From NCBI RefSeq assembly GCF_003501885.1, contig NZ_QWFA01000040.1, positions 1 through 42,146 on the forward strand: 42,146 nt of DNA. The letters are read 5' to 3'. The stretch's first letter is position 1; every line of letters begins with the position of its first letter. A program made the position numbers and the translations under genes. Source of the stretch: Streptomyces globisporus (GTDB lineage: Bacteria; Actinomycetota; Actinomycetes; Streptomycetales; Streptomycetaceae). Of the stretch, positions 32,707-41,297 are shown in pieces. A model generated the notes under the pieces. The model was not told the DNA's origin, did no database searches, and saw nothing but the letters and a program-made list of their open reading frames with translations.

Positions 32707-33615
32707 GTGACCCAGATGACCCCGCCCGGCTGGCATCCAGACCCCGGGCACTCAGGCAAAGGCCCCGCTCAGGAACGCTGGTGGGACGGAGCGCAGTGGA
32801 CCGGCCATGTCCGCGCGTCGCCCGCTGCGGCACGCCGTCGCGGGATCCGCATCGGCGTCGGTGTGACGGTCGGCGTGGTGGTGCTCGCCGCCATCGGTGG
32901 CGGCGTCCACATGCTGGGCGAGGACCGTGGCGGCGGCCGGCCGGACACCGCGGCCTCCACCCCGTCCGGAGCCCCCGAACTGCCGGGCGCACCGGAAGGC
33001 GGCGACAAGGACGGCGGCCGGGGCGGCGAGGGGAACGGCGAAGGCAAGGGGCCGGAGCAACAGCTCCCGCCGACCGAGCCGGGCTTCGCGACGGACCTGG
33101 CCGGCGGAATCAGCCTTCCGGTGCCCAAGGGGTGGAAGGGAACATCCGGGGCGGTCGGCGCCGGGCTGACGACGGGTGAGCACGCGTGCCCCGGCGACAC
33201 CGCCGAGACCTGTGTACGCGGCGGTGTGTTCTCGGCCCCGGCGGCTGCCATGAAGCTCACCGCGGGGACCCCGGAGGAGGCGGCGAAGAAGGACATCACC
33301 GTCAACGCCACGGAGTCCTACGGCGGCAAGAGCTACGGGAAGATCACCTCGCACGAGGAACTGAAGTCCGAGGCCGTGACGGTGGCGGGCGGCAAGGGGT
33401 ACGTCGTGCGCTGGAAGGTGGTGACGGAGAAGGGCGACGACGGTTACGTGGAATCGCTGGTGTTCCCCTCCCCCGTCTCCAAGAACATGCTCGTCGTGGT
33501 CCGGTCCGGGTTCGACATCAACAAGGACGCGCCGAAGCTGTCCGTCCTGGACGAGATCACGGGCGGGATCAAGGCCGCGTCCGTAGGCGAAGGGGGCACG
33601 GGCGGCGAGGTCTGA
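32707..33615 (+). CDS. DUF2510 domain, membrane-anchored protein with extracytoplasmic domain
   Basis: A 302-residue protein. The N-terminal DUF2510 motif is PPGWHPDPGHS...RWWDGAQWTGHV (PPGWHPDPG, then RWWDGAQWTGHV). One transmembrane helix follows at residues ~47-66 (IGVGVTVGVVVLAAIGGGVH). A Gly/Pro/Glu-rich linker leads to an extracellular domain of about 180 residues starting ISLPVPKGWKG, with a Cys pair (HACPGDTAETC). This is a common Streptomyces cell-surface layout of unknown role. GTG 32707 lies 7 bases after TAAGGT (32695-32700), so the mRNA is probably leaderless. It is followed by a strong bidirectional hairpin. Confidence 0.85.
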   Translation: MTQMTPPGWHPDPGHSGKGPAQERWWDGAQWTGHVRASPAAARRRGIRIGVGVTVGVVVLAAIGGGVHMLGEDRGGGRPDTAASTPSGAPELPGAPEGGDKDGGRGGEGNGEGKGPEQQLPPTEPGFATDLAGGISLPVPKGWKGTSGAVGAGLTTGEHACPGDTAETCVRGGVFSAPAAAMKLTAGTPEEAAKKDITVNATESYGGKSYGKITSHEELKSEAVTVAGGKGYVVRWKVVTEKGDDGYVESLVFPSPVSKNMLVVVRSGFDINKDAPKLSVLDEITGGIKAASVGEGGTGGEV

Positions 33616-33636
33616 CCCTCTCCGCCGGTACGGACA

Positions 33637-33666
33637 AGGGCGGGGACCCGGACCGGGCCCCGCCCT
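33637..33666. terminator. Bidirectional terminator between DUF2510 gene and phospholipase C gene
   Basis: AGGGCGGGG (33637-33645) pairs with CCCCGCCCT (33658-33666), and an inner CCCGG/CCGGG helix can extend it. It lies between two converging genes (stops at 33615 and 33693). Confidence 0.65.
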
Positions 33667-33692
33667 CTGCGCTTTCCCCGCCGCTCCCGCCC

Positions 33693-35759
33693 TCAGCCGG
33701 TGAGTGTGGCGGGGTCGCTGACCCCGGCGGCCCCGGTCTCGACATGACCGGCGAAGCGGCGCAGGAAGACGGGGTCGCCCTCGGCCGTGACGGACACGTC
33801 GTACCAGCGCTTGCCGGCCCGCAGGTCGATCGTGCGCGACACCGTGGCGCCGGGCCGGACGGTGACCGTCTGCTCCGCTCCCCCGTAGGCGGCGGCGTTG
33901 GCGAGCGTGAGCCGGACCTCGGTGTCGCCGGGGTTGGTGAGGGTCAGGTCGAGGTTGCCGCTCCCGTCGTTGTGCCGGGCGGTGGCCTCGGGGCCGGCGG
34001 TCGAACCCGGGCTCCTGAACGTACGGAGAAAGCCGTTCGGGCCGTGGACGGTGAGGTCGTGGGTGCCACCGGAGTACGCGGAGTTCCAGGCGTCCGCGAT
34101 CGTCCTGCCCGCCTCGGCGGTGTACGTCCACGGGGCGTCGGTGCGGTTGCCGGAGGTGACGTAGAACTGCGCGCCGGCCTCCGTCCCCGGGCTGAAGGTG
34201 AGCGCGATCTTCCCGGTGCGCGTGTCGACGGCGCCGTCGACGTACGGGGCGTACGGAAGCGGCCGGGTGGGCCGGCTGCCCGGCTCCTGCTTCGGCATCG
34301 AGCCGACGGCGGGCGGGGTGGGCCGGTAGTCCGGGTGCCGTTCGCGGTCCGGCGGCTCGTAGGCGGCAGTGTCCGGCAGGTCGCCGGGGGCGGGCTCGGT
34401 ACGGGCGAAGTCGAATGCGGAGGTCAGATCGCCGCAGACGGCACGCCGCCACGGAGAGATGTTCGGCTCGCGCACCCCGAAGCGCTGCTCCATGAAGCGG
34501 AGCACCGAGGTGTGGTCGAACGTCTCGGAGCAGACGTAACCGCCGGTGCTCCAGGGCGAGACGACCAGCATCGGGACGCGCGGCCCGAGCCCGTAGACGC
34601 CGGGGCCGTACGAGGAGCCGCCCGCGTACACCTCGGTGGAGGTGTCGGCCGTGGACAGGCCCTGGTTCGCGGAGGTCGGCGGGTAGGGCGGTACGACGTG
34701 GTCGAAGAAGCCGTCGTTCTCGTCGTAGGTGATGAACAGGGCGGTGCGGCTCCACACCTCGGGGTCGGACGTCAGAGCGTCCAGGAGGCGGGCGATGTAC
34801 CAGGCGCCGTAGTTCGACGGGAAGTTGGAGTGCTCGGTGAAGGCCTCCGGGGCGGCGACCCAGGAGATCTGCGGCAGCTTCCCGTTCTTGACGTCGGCGG
34901 CGATCCCGTCGAAGTAGTCGTCGCCGGCGGCCACATCCGTACCGGTACGCGCCTTGTCGTACAGCGGGTTGCCGGGCTGGGCGTTGCGGTACTTGTCGAA
35001 GTACAGCAGCGAGTTGTCGCCGTAGTTGCCCCGGTAGGCGTCGTCGATCCAGCCCCAGCCGCCGGGGCCGTCCAGGCCGTCGCCGATGTCCTGGTAGATC
35101 TTCCAGGAGATCCCGGCCTCCTCCAGCCGCTCGGGGTACGTGGTCCAGCCGTACCCCCGCTCCTCGTTGCCGAGGACGGGACCGCCGCCGGTGCCGTCGT
35201 TGCCGGTGTGGCCGGACCAGAGGTAGTAGCGGTTGGGGTCGGTGGCCCCGATGAACGAGCAGTGGTAGGCGTCGCAGACGGTGAAGCGGTCGGCGAGCGC
35301 GTAGTGGAAGGGGATGTCGTCCCGGGTCAGGTAGGCCATCGTCGTCGGCGTCTTGGCCGGGATCCACCGGTCGTAACGCCCGTCGTTGTACGCCTGGTGG
35401 CCGCCCGCCCAGTCGTGGTTGAGGCCCTGGAGGAACTGCATCCCCAGGTCGTCGGCGGTGGGGTGGAACGGCAGGGTCTCCTTGCCCACCGCGTCGGCCT
35501 GGTGCCAGACGGACTTCCCGCTCGGCAGCGTCACGGGCCGCGGGTCGCCGAACCCCCGGACGCCTTTCAGCGCGCCGAAATAGTGGTCGAAGGAACGGTT
35601 CTCCTGCATCAGGACGACGATGTGCTCGACATCCTTGATCGTCCCGGAGGCGCGGTGGGCGGGGATGGCGGCGGCGCGGTCGATGCTGCCCGACAAGGCG
35701 GCGAATCCCGCCGTCGCACCGGCGATCCGGAAGAAGCGGCGCCGATTCATATCTGCCAT
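33693..35759 (-). CDS. Tat-exported phosphocholine-specific phospholipase C
   Basis: A 688-residue secreted phosphoesterase. The Tat signal is NRRRFFRIAGATAGFAAL. The phosphoesterase domain follows (VLMQENRSFDHYFGALKGVR region at ~47-66; YDENDGFFDHVVPP; MLVVSPWSTGGYV). Two C-terminal DUF756 beta domains complete the architecture (LPYAPYVDGAV onward; GSGNLDLTLTNPGD), as in bacterial phospholipase C that releases phosphocholine from phosphatidylcholine or sphingomyelin. The C-terminal pair is intact. ATG 35759 is used because a GAGG lies upstream; ATG 35750 is possible. GTTC-type repeats upstream are compatible with phosphate-starvation control, which fits a role in gaining phosphate. Confidence 0.92.
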   Translation of the reverse strand: MADMNRRRFFRIAGATAGFAALSGSIDRAAAIPAHRASGTIKDVEHIVVLMQENRSFDHYFGALKGVRGFGDPRPVTLPSGKSVWHQADAVGKETLPFHPTADDLGMQFLQGLNHDWAGGHQAYNDGRYDRWIPAKTPTTMAYLTRDDIPFHYALADRFTVCDAYHCSFIGATDPNRYYLWSGHTGNDGTGGGPVLGNEERGYGWTTYPERLEEAGISWKIYQDIGDGLDGPGGWGWIDDAYRGNYGDNSLLYFDKYRNAQPGNPLYDKARTGTDVAAGDDYFDGIAADVKNGKLPQISWVAAPEAFTEHSNFPSNYGAWYIARLLDALTSDPEVWSRTALFITYDENDGFFDHVVPPYPPTSANQGLSTADTSTEVYAGGSSYGPGVYGLGPRVPMLVVSPWSTGGYVCSETFDHTSVLRFMEQRFGVREPNISPWRRAVCGDLTSAFDFARTEPAPGDLPDTAAYEPPDRERHPDYRPTPPAVGSMPKQEPGSRPTRPLPYAPYVDGAVDTRTGKIALTFSPGTEAGAQFYVTSGNRTDAPWTYTAEAGRTIADAWNSAYSGGTHDLTVHGPNGFLRTFRSPGSTAGPEATARHNDGSGNLDLTLTNPGDTEVRLTLANAAAYGGAEQTVTVRPGATVSRTIDLRAGKRWYDVSVTAEGDPVFLRRFAGHVETGAAGVSDPATLTG

Positions 35760-35785
35760 GAGTGAGGGGCCTCTTGGAGTGTGGG

Positions 35786-35846
35786 GAACGGGTGGAAGTC
35801 TGGGGAACAGAAGCGAACAGGATGTTCCAAGAGAACCGAACAGAAC
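35786..35846 (-). promoter_or_regulatory. GTTC repeat cluster, possible PHO box upstream of phospholipase C
   Basis: On the minus strand GTTC recurs at plus positions 35843-35846, 35838-35841, 35833-35836, 35815-35818, 35805-35808 and 35786-35789. Streptomyces PhoP sites are 11-nt direct repeats with a GTTCACC-like core. Here the spacing is irregular (5, 5, 18, 10, 19) and only some copies carry CCC after GTTC. This is therefore only a candidate. Confidence 0.4.
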
Positions 35847-35906
35847 GGAAGAGGCCGTGACGCATCGGTTAACGCCGGCGGTACGCCCGGCACGTGCGAC
35901 GTCGCC

Positions 35907-36413
35907 TCACGGCAACGTGCGTGTGAGCCAGGCCACTTCGCCGTTCTCCTCCGTGGAGACGTGATCCCGCTGGAATCCGAGCTTCTCCAGCACCCGGAGC
36001 GACGGGGTGTTCCACGTGCCGACGGTCGACCAGAGCCGTGTGCGCCCGGTCGCCGCAGCGGCTTCGAGTACGGCGCGGGCTGCCTCGGTGGCGTAACCGC
36101 GCCCGTGCGCATGCCGGAACAGCTCGTACGCGATCTCGGGCTCCTCCAGGGTGGTGCGGCCGATGATCAGTCCGCAGTACCCGATGAAGTCACCCTCCTC
36201 GCGGCGCTGGATGGGCAGCAGGGCGATCCCGGTGGTCTCCGTCGTGGCGAGAAACTCCGCGATGGACGTCCGGATGCGCTCCACCGGGGGCTTCCCGTCG
36301 CCGCGTTCGGCGAGGAGGTCACAGAATGCGGCGGCGTCGGATTTGACCCACGGCCGGAGTATCAGGCGCTCGGTCTCCAGGTGGAACGGCATGGTCGCGT
36401 AGGTGGTGGACAT
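35907..36413 (-). CDS. GNAT-family N-acetyltransferase
   Basis: A 168-residue acetyltransferase of the RimJ/RimL-like GNAT group. It opens with FHLETERLILRPWVKSDAAA. The acetyl-CoA-binding loop is FRHAHGRGYATEAARAVLEA, and the late motif NTPSLRVLEKLGFQRDH is typical of the family. It transfers acetyl from acetyl-CoA to an amino group of an unknown small molecule or protein. ATG 36413 is preferred over the in-frame GTG/ATG at 36440 because homology begins a few residues after it; the ribosome site is weak. It lies between the phospholipase C and serine hydrolase genes without coupling. Confidence 0.9.
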   Translation of the reverse strand: MSTTYATMPFHLETERLILRPWVKSDAAAFCDLLAERGDGKPPVERIRTSIAEFLATTETTGIALLPIQRREEGDFIGYCGLIIGRTTLEEPEIAYELFRHAHGRGYATEAARAVLEAAAATGRTRLWSTVGTWNTPSLRVLEKLGFQRDHVSTEENGEVAWLTRTLP

Positions 36414-36649
36414 GGACCCCACTCTGGCCCATGGGCTCACCGCGAACTACAACCGGTGCCCCGGTACGAGCAGTTCCCGCAACGGCTGGATCTCGATCGC
36501 GTACCCGGCAGGGCGGGCCACCCCGGTGTCGTCGGGTACACCTGCGCCGTGGGGCCCGCCCCCGCCGGTATTCGGGGGTCGGCGCTACTGATCTTCCCTG
36601 CGGTCCCCGGCAGGATTTCCCGTGCCGGAACGCATATCAGGGAGTGTTG

Positions 36650-37831
36650 ATGACACCGAAGACGACTGTGTCGAAGCTGCGCAAAAGCCTGTTGGTCATA
36701 GCGGCGGCATACCTGGTGGGGTCTGTCACCACCGTTGGCGCCGTGGCGCATCCTTCCGAGGACACGCCAGGGCGGGGCGGCAAGGACAGGGCCCTCCAGA
36801 AGAGCCTCGACGCCTTGGTGAGCGAGGACAGGTTCCCCGCCGCCTTCGCGTGGGTCCGCAAGGACGGCCGTACCTCCTCGCTCGTCTCCGGGTCAGCGCG
36901 GCTCGACGAACAGGTTCCCGTCCCGCACGACGGCTACGTACGGGCGGGCAGCAACACCAAGACGTTCACCGCGGTCGTGGTCCTGCAACTGGTGGCCGAG
37001 GGCAAGGTCGCACTGGAGGAGCCCATCGAGACGTACCTGCCCCAAGTGGTGCGGGGCGAAGGGATCGACGGCCGGAAGATCACCGTGCGGCAACTGCTGC
37101 AGCACACCAGCGGCCTTCCCAACTACACCGAACACATCGGACTGGAGGACTTCGCGAGGATCCAGCACAAGTTCTTCCAGCCGCATGACCTGCTCGCCGC
37201 CGCTCTGGCCCACCCGGCGGAATTCGCACCGGGCGCGCAGTGGAAGTACAGCAACACCAACTACCTGCTCGCGGGCATGCTGATCGAGAAGGTCACCGAG
37301 CGGCCGGTGCAGGAGCAGATCACCGAGCGCGTGATCCGGAAGGCGGGGCTGCGCCACACGTCCTGGCCGCAGCCCGGGGACATGACCGTCCCCAAGCCCC
37401 ATGCTCGCGGCTACGCGCTCAGCAGCCTGGAGAACGGCAAGGTCGTCGATGCCACCCGGATGGACCCCTCCTGGGGCGGAGCCGCCGGCCAGATGATCTC
37501 CACGCCGAGCGACCTCGCGAAGTTCGCCCGCCTGCTCCTCGACGGGAAGCTCCTCGCACCCGAACAGCTGGCCGAGATGCGCAAGACGGTCGACGCGCCG
37601 CTCATGCCCGGGTGGCGCTACGGCCTCGGCGTCTTCAGCATCCCGCTGAGCTGCGGTGGCGCCTACTGGGGGCACGGCGGCGACATCGACGGCTACGAAA
37701 CCCGGGGCGGCGCCACCGACGACGGCCGCTCCGTAGGCCTGGCGGTGACCGCACTCCCCGGAACCTTCAGCGATGCGGAGAAGAGCGCGAAGGCGGTCAT
37801 GTCCGTGACGGACGCAGCGTTCTGCAACTGA
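36650..37831 (+). CDS. Secreted serine hydrolase, class C beta-lactamase / D-Ala-D-Ala carboxypeptidase family
   Basis: A 393-residue exported enzyme with an N-terminal signal (KLRKSLLVIAAAYLVGSVTT; cleavage near VGAVA-HPS). The penicillin-binding motifs are SNTK (SxxK, in AGSNTKTFTAVV), YSN (YxN, in WKYSNTNYLLAG), and HGG (in WGHGGDIDGYE) in place of KTG, as in esterase/carboxypeptidase relatives such as the Streptomyces R61 enzyme. Two Cys (SCGGAY and FCN at the very end) could form a disulfide. ATG 36650 has CAGGGAG 6 bases upstream. It probably acts on peptidoglycan stem peptides or esters; beta-lactam hydrolysis is not implied. Confidence 0.9.
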   Translation: MTPKTTVSKLRKSLLVIAAAYLVGSVTTVGAVAHPSEDTPGRGGKDRALQKSLDALVSEDRFPAAFAWVRKDGRTSSLVSGSARLDEQVPVPHDGYVRAGSNTKTFTAVVVLQLVAEGKVALEEPIETYLPQVVRGEGIDGRKITVRQLLQHTSGLPNYTEHIGLEDFARIQHKFFQPHDLLAAALAHPAEFAPGAQWKYSNTNYLLAGMLIEKVTERPVQEQITERVIRKAGLRHTSWPQPGDMTVPKPHARGYALSSLENGKVVDATRMDPSWGGAAGQMISTPSDLAKFARLLLDGKLLAPEQLAEMRKTVDAPLMPGWRYGLGVFSIPLSCGGAYWGHGGDIDGYETRGGATDDGRSVGLAVTALPGTFSDAEKSAKAVMSVTDAAFCN

Positions 37832-37853
37832 GGCGTCCGCCCTTCGGACGCCC

Positions 37854-39581
37854 TCAGGGGGCGAAGGCCTCCGGAGCGGAATCCTGTGCCCTCGGGATAC
37901 GGATGGCGAGCAGGGCGACGTCGTCATCGTTGTCGGCGGGCCGTGACCGTGCGAGCAACTGGTCCACGAAATCGTCCAGTTGCCGGGGGTTCAGCTCGGC
38001 GGCGTCTTCGCTCAGCCGCTTCAGGCCGATATCCAGGGGCTGGCGGCGGGATTCGATGAGGCCGTCGGTGTAGAAGAGGAGCGTCGAGCCCGGAGGCAGG
38101 TCGACGAGCGCCTCGGACCGTGGGTGGTCGGCGGAGGCTCCGAGGAGAATCGCTCGGCCTTCGTCGAGGAACCGCCCACCGCCGGCGGAATCGAGGAGCA
38201 GTGGGGGCGGGTGGCCCGCGTTGGTCCAGCGGAGGCCCCGCCGTCCGGCGGGGTCGGTGGTCAGCCTGGCCAGGACCAGGGTGGCCATGGAGACATCGGT
38301 GATGTGGCCCATGGCCCGGTCCAGGCGTTCGACGGTGCGGTGCGGCGCATCGTCCTGCGCCCAGGCGTAGGCGCGCAGCATGTTGCGCAGCTGGGCCATC
38401 CCCGCGGCGGCCTCCAGGTCGTGACCGACGACGTCGCCGATGACCAGGGCGGTGTCGCCGTTGGGAAGGGCGAAGGCGTCGTACCAGTCGCCACCGACGT
38501 GGGAGGCGTCCGGAGCCGGAAGGTAGCGCACCGTCATCTCCACCCCGGTGAGCCGGGGAAGCTGGGGCAGCAGGTAGCGCTGCATCGTCGCGGCGATCTG
38601 GCGCTGGCGTTGGTAATGCCGGGCGTTCTCCAGGGCGATGCCGACGCGTCGGCCGATGTCCTCCAGCAGGCCCAGGTCGGCGGGGGTGAACGGCTCCTCG
38701 CCCGTGGTGCGCCCCAGCGTGATCGCGCCGAGGACCTCGCTCGGCCCCTTGACGGGGGCGATGACCGCCGTCTCGATGCCGGTCGCGGCGAACAGCTTCC
38801 GCTGCTCCACCGCCACCGCGGTGTCGGGCGGTACGTCGTAGGTCCTCGGTCCGGCGAGGGTGGAGGCCACCCCGCGCAGGGCTTTGGACAGAGGCATGGG
38901 TGAGGAAGCGGGCACGGGGGGCATGGGCCCCTGGAGATCCTCACGCACCTCCAGTCCGCCTGTGTGGGCATAGACCACGAGCGACCGGTTCACCGCGCCC
39001 GTCTCGGTGATCAGGTCGACGACGGCCCAATCGGCGAGTCGGGGCAGCATCAGCCTCACGACTCGGCGCAGGGACTCGTCCACGTCGATGTTGTTGATCA
39101 GCTGGGCGGTGGTGTCCGCAAGCAGGGCAAGCCGGTCCCTCTCCGACAGGGCCCGCGTGGACACGGCCCGTCCGGCGGAGCGGCTTCTCGTCGCTTCCTC
39201 GTCGGTGTCGAAGGCGCGCAGCCGCACACCGCATTCGGCCTCGGGCCGGAGCGGCAGGGGAAACCACCGCACGGCCAGCGGCGACCCGTCGCCCCGCGCC
39301 AGCCACGTCCGGTCCCCGGGCGGGGCGAGCGCAGTCCCGACGCCCTTGCCGTACGTCCGGGGCAACGGCACCTGCGGACTGTCCGGGTGATGCACCGCGC
39401 GAAGGTCCCGGCCGACGACTTCCGGGGCGGAACATGACAGGAAGGCCAAGGACGCCGCGTTGGCCCAGACGATCCGCTCCTGGCCGTCGAGCGCGAACAC
39501 GCCAACGTCCAAACGGTCCAGCACAGTGGCCAGCTCGTGCTCAACGACAACCTGGACCGATGCGCGTACACCGTCGCCCAC
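37854..39581 (-). CDS. PAS-GAF-SpoIIE protein phosphatase (PP2C family, RsbU-like)
   Basis: A 575-residue signalling phosphatase. A PAS domain comes first (~18-110: LDRLDVGVFALDGQERIVWA), then a GAF domain (~150-330: LINNIDVDESLRRVVRLMLP; GIALENARHYQRQRQ), then SpoIIE/PP2C (~345-570). The metal-binding residues are visible in HVGGDWYDAFAL, VIGDVVGHD, LLFYTDGLIESRR and NDDDVALLAI. Such proteins dephosphorylate anti-anti-sigma factors and so free SigB-type sigma factors. No anti-sigma kinase domain is fused. The start is GTG 39581, with AAGGGAG 5 bases upstream; the frame stays open to 39680. The divergent zinc-ribbon gene has a SigB-like promoter, which makes a stress link plausible (inference). 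Confidence 0.88.
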   Translation of the reverse strand: MGDGVRASVQVVVEHELATVLDRLDVGVFALDGQERIVWANAASLAFLSCSAPEVVGRDLRAVHHPDSPQVPLPRTYGKGVGTALAPPGDRTWLARGDGSPLAVRWFPLPLRPEAECGVRLRAFDTDEEATRSRSAGRAVSTRALSERDRLALLADTTAQLINNIDVDESLRRVVRLMLPRLADWAVVDLITETGAVNRSLVVYAHTGGLEVREDLQGPMPPVPASSPMPLSKALRGVASTLAGPRTYDVPPDTAVAVEQRKLFAATGIETAVIAPVKGPSEVLGAITLGRTTGEEPFTPADLGLLEDIGRRVGIALENARHYQRQRQIAATMQRYLLPQLPRLTGVEMTVRYLPAPDASHVGGDWYDAFALPNGDTALVIGDVVGHDLEAAAGMAQLRNMLRAYAWAQDDAPHRTVERLDRAMGHITDVSMATLVLARLTTDPAGRRGLRWTNAGHPPPLLLDSAGGGRFLDEGRAILLGASADHPRSEALVDLPPGSTLLFYTDGLIESRRQPLDIGLKRLSEDAAELNPRQLDDFVDQLLARSRPADNDDDVALLAIRIPRAQDSAPEAFAP

Positions 39582-39991
39582 GTCTGCTCCCTTGCCTCGG
39601 AATTTGGCCCCGCAGGCACCGGCGGGACGGAGGCACACCCCCTCACGGCCCGTCGGCGAGCTCATGAAGGAAGTGAGCACAACGATGGGCGTCGTCGAGA
39701 AGAGCTGCTTCCGTCCGAACAGCCGCCGACCAACCGGCCACGAGGACCGAACGACAACTTCTCACACATGTCCGCGGGCGCGAAGTCCTCACCCGGGCTC
39801 GCCCCTCAGGCCCCGACACCGCGCCGGTGACGTCGCGGACCCGCGACCGGATCGTTCCGGCCCGCTTCTCCGCGGCATCACGAAGGCTCTGGCCGCCCAC
39901 CGGTTGTCAGGTTTCGGGTGACTCCAGCCGCAGCTGCGTCATCTCGCCGTGTAGGGGTACCAGGCGCAGCCACCCACGACGAAGGAGGACC
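39582..39991. other. Intergenic region between SpoIIE phosphatase and zinc-ribbon gene
   Basis: 410 bases with no credible coding frame. It must contain promoters for both divergent genes. Only the right-reading SigB-like site (39936-39960) could be recognised. Nothing repeat-like was found. Confidence 0.5.
39936..39960 (+). promoter_or_regulatory. SigB-like promoter of the zinc-ribbon gene
   Basis: GCGT (39936-39939) and GGGTAC (39955-39960) with a 15-nt spacer fit the Streptomyces SigB-family consensus GNNT-N14-16-GGGTAC/T. Transcription would start near 39967, leaving a leader of about 25 bases with a GAAGGAGGA ribosome site. Confidence 0.55.
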
Positions 39992-40180
39992 ATGACAGCG
40001 ATATCGGAGGAAGAGGGAGCACAGCGGTTCTGCAAGGCCTGCGGCACCCCCGCAGGGACGGGGACGCTGTGCGAGCACTGCGGTGCTGCATTTCCCCCGG
40101 CCGAGGGTGGACTCATCGACGACGAGGGCGCTGTCGCACGCCGCATGTTCGAAGGCCGGGAAGAGGCTCCCCAGGACTGA
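39992..40180 (+). CDS. 62-residue zinc-ribbon protein
   Basis: A small acidic protein. Residues 13-31 hold the zinc ribbon CKACGTPAGTGTLCEHCG (two CxxC pairs 11 residues apart). A Gly/Glu/Asp-rich tail follows, with GLIDDEGAVARRMFEGREEA. It has no transmembrane segment. The strong ribosome site GAAGGAGGA lies 2 bases before the ATG, and a SigB-like promoter precedes it, both supporting a real gene despite the small size. It could be a stress-induced partner or adaptor protein; no function is known to me. It is divergent from the SpoIIE phosphatase gene. Confidence 0.75.
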   Translation: MTAISEEEGAQRFCKACGTPAGTGTLCEHCGAAFPPAEGGLIDDEGAVARRMFEGREEAPQD

Positions 40181-40271
40181 TCCCCACCCGTCGGAGGCCT
40201 GCCCCTCGCGGCGGGCGTCCGACGTGGGGCCGGGACCTCACATGGTCCCCAACTGGTCCCCGAAAATGATC

Positions 40272-40307
40272 GAGGGACGGTTTCGGATTGCTCCGAAACC
40301 GGCCCTC
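40272..40307 (-). terminator. Terminator of tRNA-Pro copy 2
   Basis: A 16-bp stem with one mismatch (40272-40287 with 40292-40307) and loop TTGC. On the minus strand it is followed within a few bases by TTTT. It resembles the hairpin after copy 1 in position and form but not in sequence. Confidence 0.75.
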
Positions 40308-40313
40308 GGTCGA

Positions 40314-40400
<87 letters not shown>

Positions 40401-40488
40401 TTGCCCGCCTGACCTGGGGTTTCCCCTGGCCGAACGCGCATGAGAACAATACCGCACTCCAGCAGGTGGTCACCAACACCATTCCCGC

Positions 40489-40519
40489 TTGACCTCAACC
40501 ATGGTTGATGTTGAACGCT
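40489..40519 (+). promoter_or_regulatory. Palindrome and promoter in front of the transketolase genes
   Basis: TCAACCATGGTTGA (40495-40508) is a perfect 14-bp palindrome directly after TTGACC (40489-40494, a good -35). A weak -10 (AACGCT, 40514-40519) gives a 19-bp spacer. A long spacer filled by a dyad is the design of MerR/SoxR-type activated promoters. No MerR gene is adjacent. Confidence 0.55.
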
Positions 40520-40525
40520 CGGGCC

Positions 40526-41263
40526 ATGACGAACACGACAGCCGCGCCGGCCCCCGACCGCCAGGCCGCACCCACGCCCGTACCCCCGCCCGACTTCCGG
40601 GATCTGCCCCGGCTGATCGCCCTGATGACCGGGGCGGAGAAGCATGCCCCCGCCGCCCACTCCACGCTCGACGCCCTGTGGGTCCTCTACAACCGGGTGC
40701 TCCGCATCACACCCAACACGGTCGACGATCCCGGGCGGGACCGCTTCCTGCTGTCCAAGGGGCACGGGCCGATGGCCTACTACGCGGTCCTCGCCGCGCA
40801 CGGCTTCTTCGACGCGGGGCTGCTGCCCGGCTTCGGGTCGTACGACTCGCCGCTCGGCCACCACCCGGACCGGCTGCTGGTGCCGGGGGCGGAGATCGGC
40901 AGCGGGTCCCTGGGGCACGGGCTGCCGCTCGCCGTCGGGACGGCGCTGGGGCTGCGCGCCCAGGACCTCACCGACCCCCGGGTCTGGGTCCTGATCGGCG
41001 ACGCCGAGCTGGACGAGGGCAGCAACCACGAGGCCATCGCCCATGCGGGCCCCGCCGGGCTCGAACAGCTGCACACCCTCGTGATCGACAACGCGTCCGC
41101 CACCCACGGCTGGCCCGGCGGGATCGCCTCTCGCTTCGCGTCCGCCGGATGGGACGCGGTGACCGTGGACGGCCGCGACCACGAGGCCCTGTACGAGGCG
41201 TTCATCACGCCCCACCCGGGCAGGCCGCTGGCCGTCGTCGCCCGCGTCGAACCCAAGAACTGA
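40526..41263 (+). CDS. Transketolase, N-terminal (TPP-binding) subunit
   Basis: A 245-residue protein. It covers the pyrophosphate-binding domain of transketolase: RDRFLLSKGHGPMAYYAVLA, GSGSLGHGLPLAVGTALGL, and the TPP motif GDAELDEGSNHEAI. It is short compared with full transketolases (about 650 residues) because the enzyme is split into two subunits, the second encoded 34 bases downstream. The pair would transfer two-carbon ketol units in the pentose phosphate pathway or use a related specialised substrate. ATG 40526 lacks a clear ribosome site, and the Pro/Ala-rich N-terminus is variable. Possible MerR-type control is suggested by the palindrome at 40495-40508. Confidence 0.9.
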   Translation: MTNTTAAPAPDRQAAPTPVPPPDFRDLPRLIALMTGAEKHAPAAHSTLDALWVLYNRVLRITPNTVDDPGRDRFLLSKGHGPMAYYAVLAAHGFFDAGLLPGFGSYDSPLGHHPDRLLVPGAEIGSGSLGHGLPLAVGTALGLRAQDLTDPRVWVLIGDAELDEGSNHEAIAHAGPAGLEQLHTLVIDNASATHGWPGGIASRFASAGWDAVTVDGRDHEALYEAFITPHPGRPLAVVARVEPKN

Positions 41264-41297
41264 CCGCATCGGACCGAGAACCCGGAAGGGACCCTTC

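Noticed and set aside
36441..36649. Possible small gene between the GNAT and serine hydrolase genes
   Set aside because: Short open frames exist but none has a ribosome site or plausible protein sequence; only weak GC-rich dyads are present.
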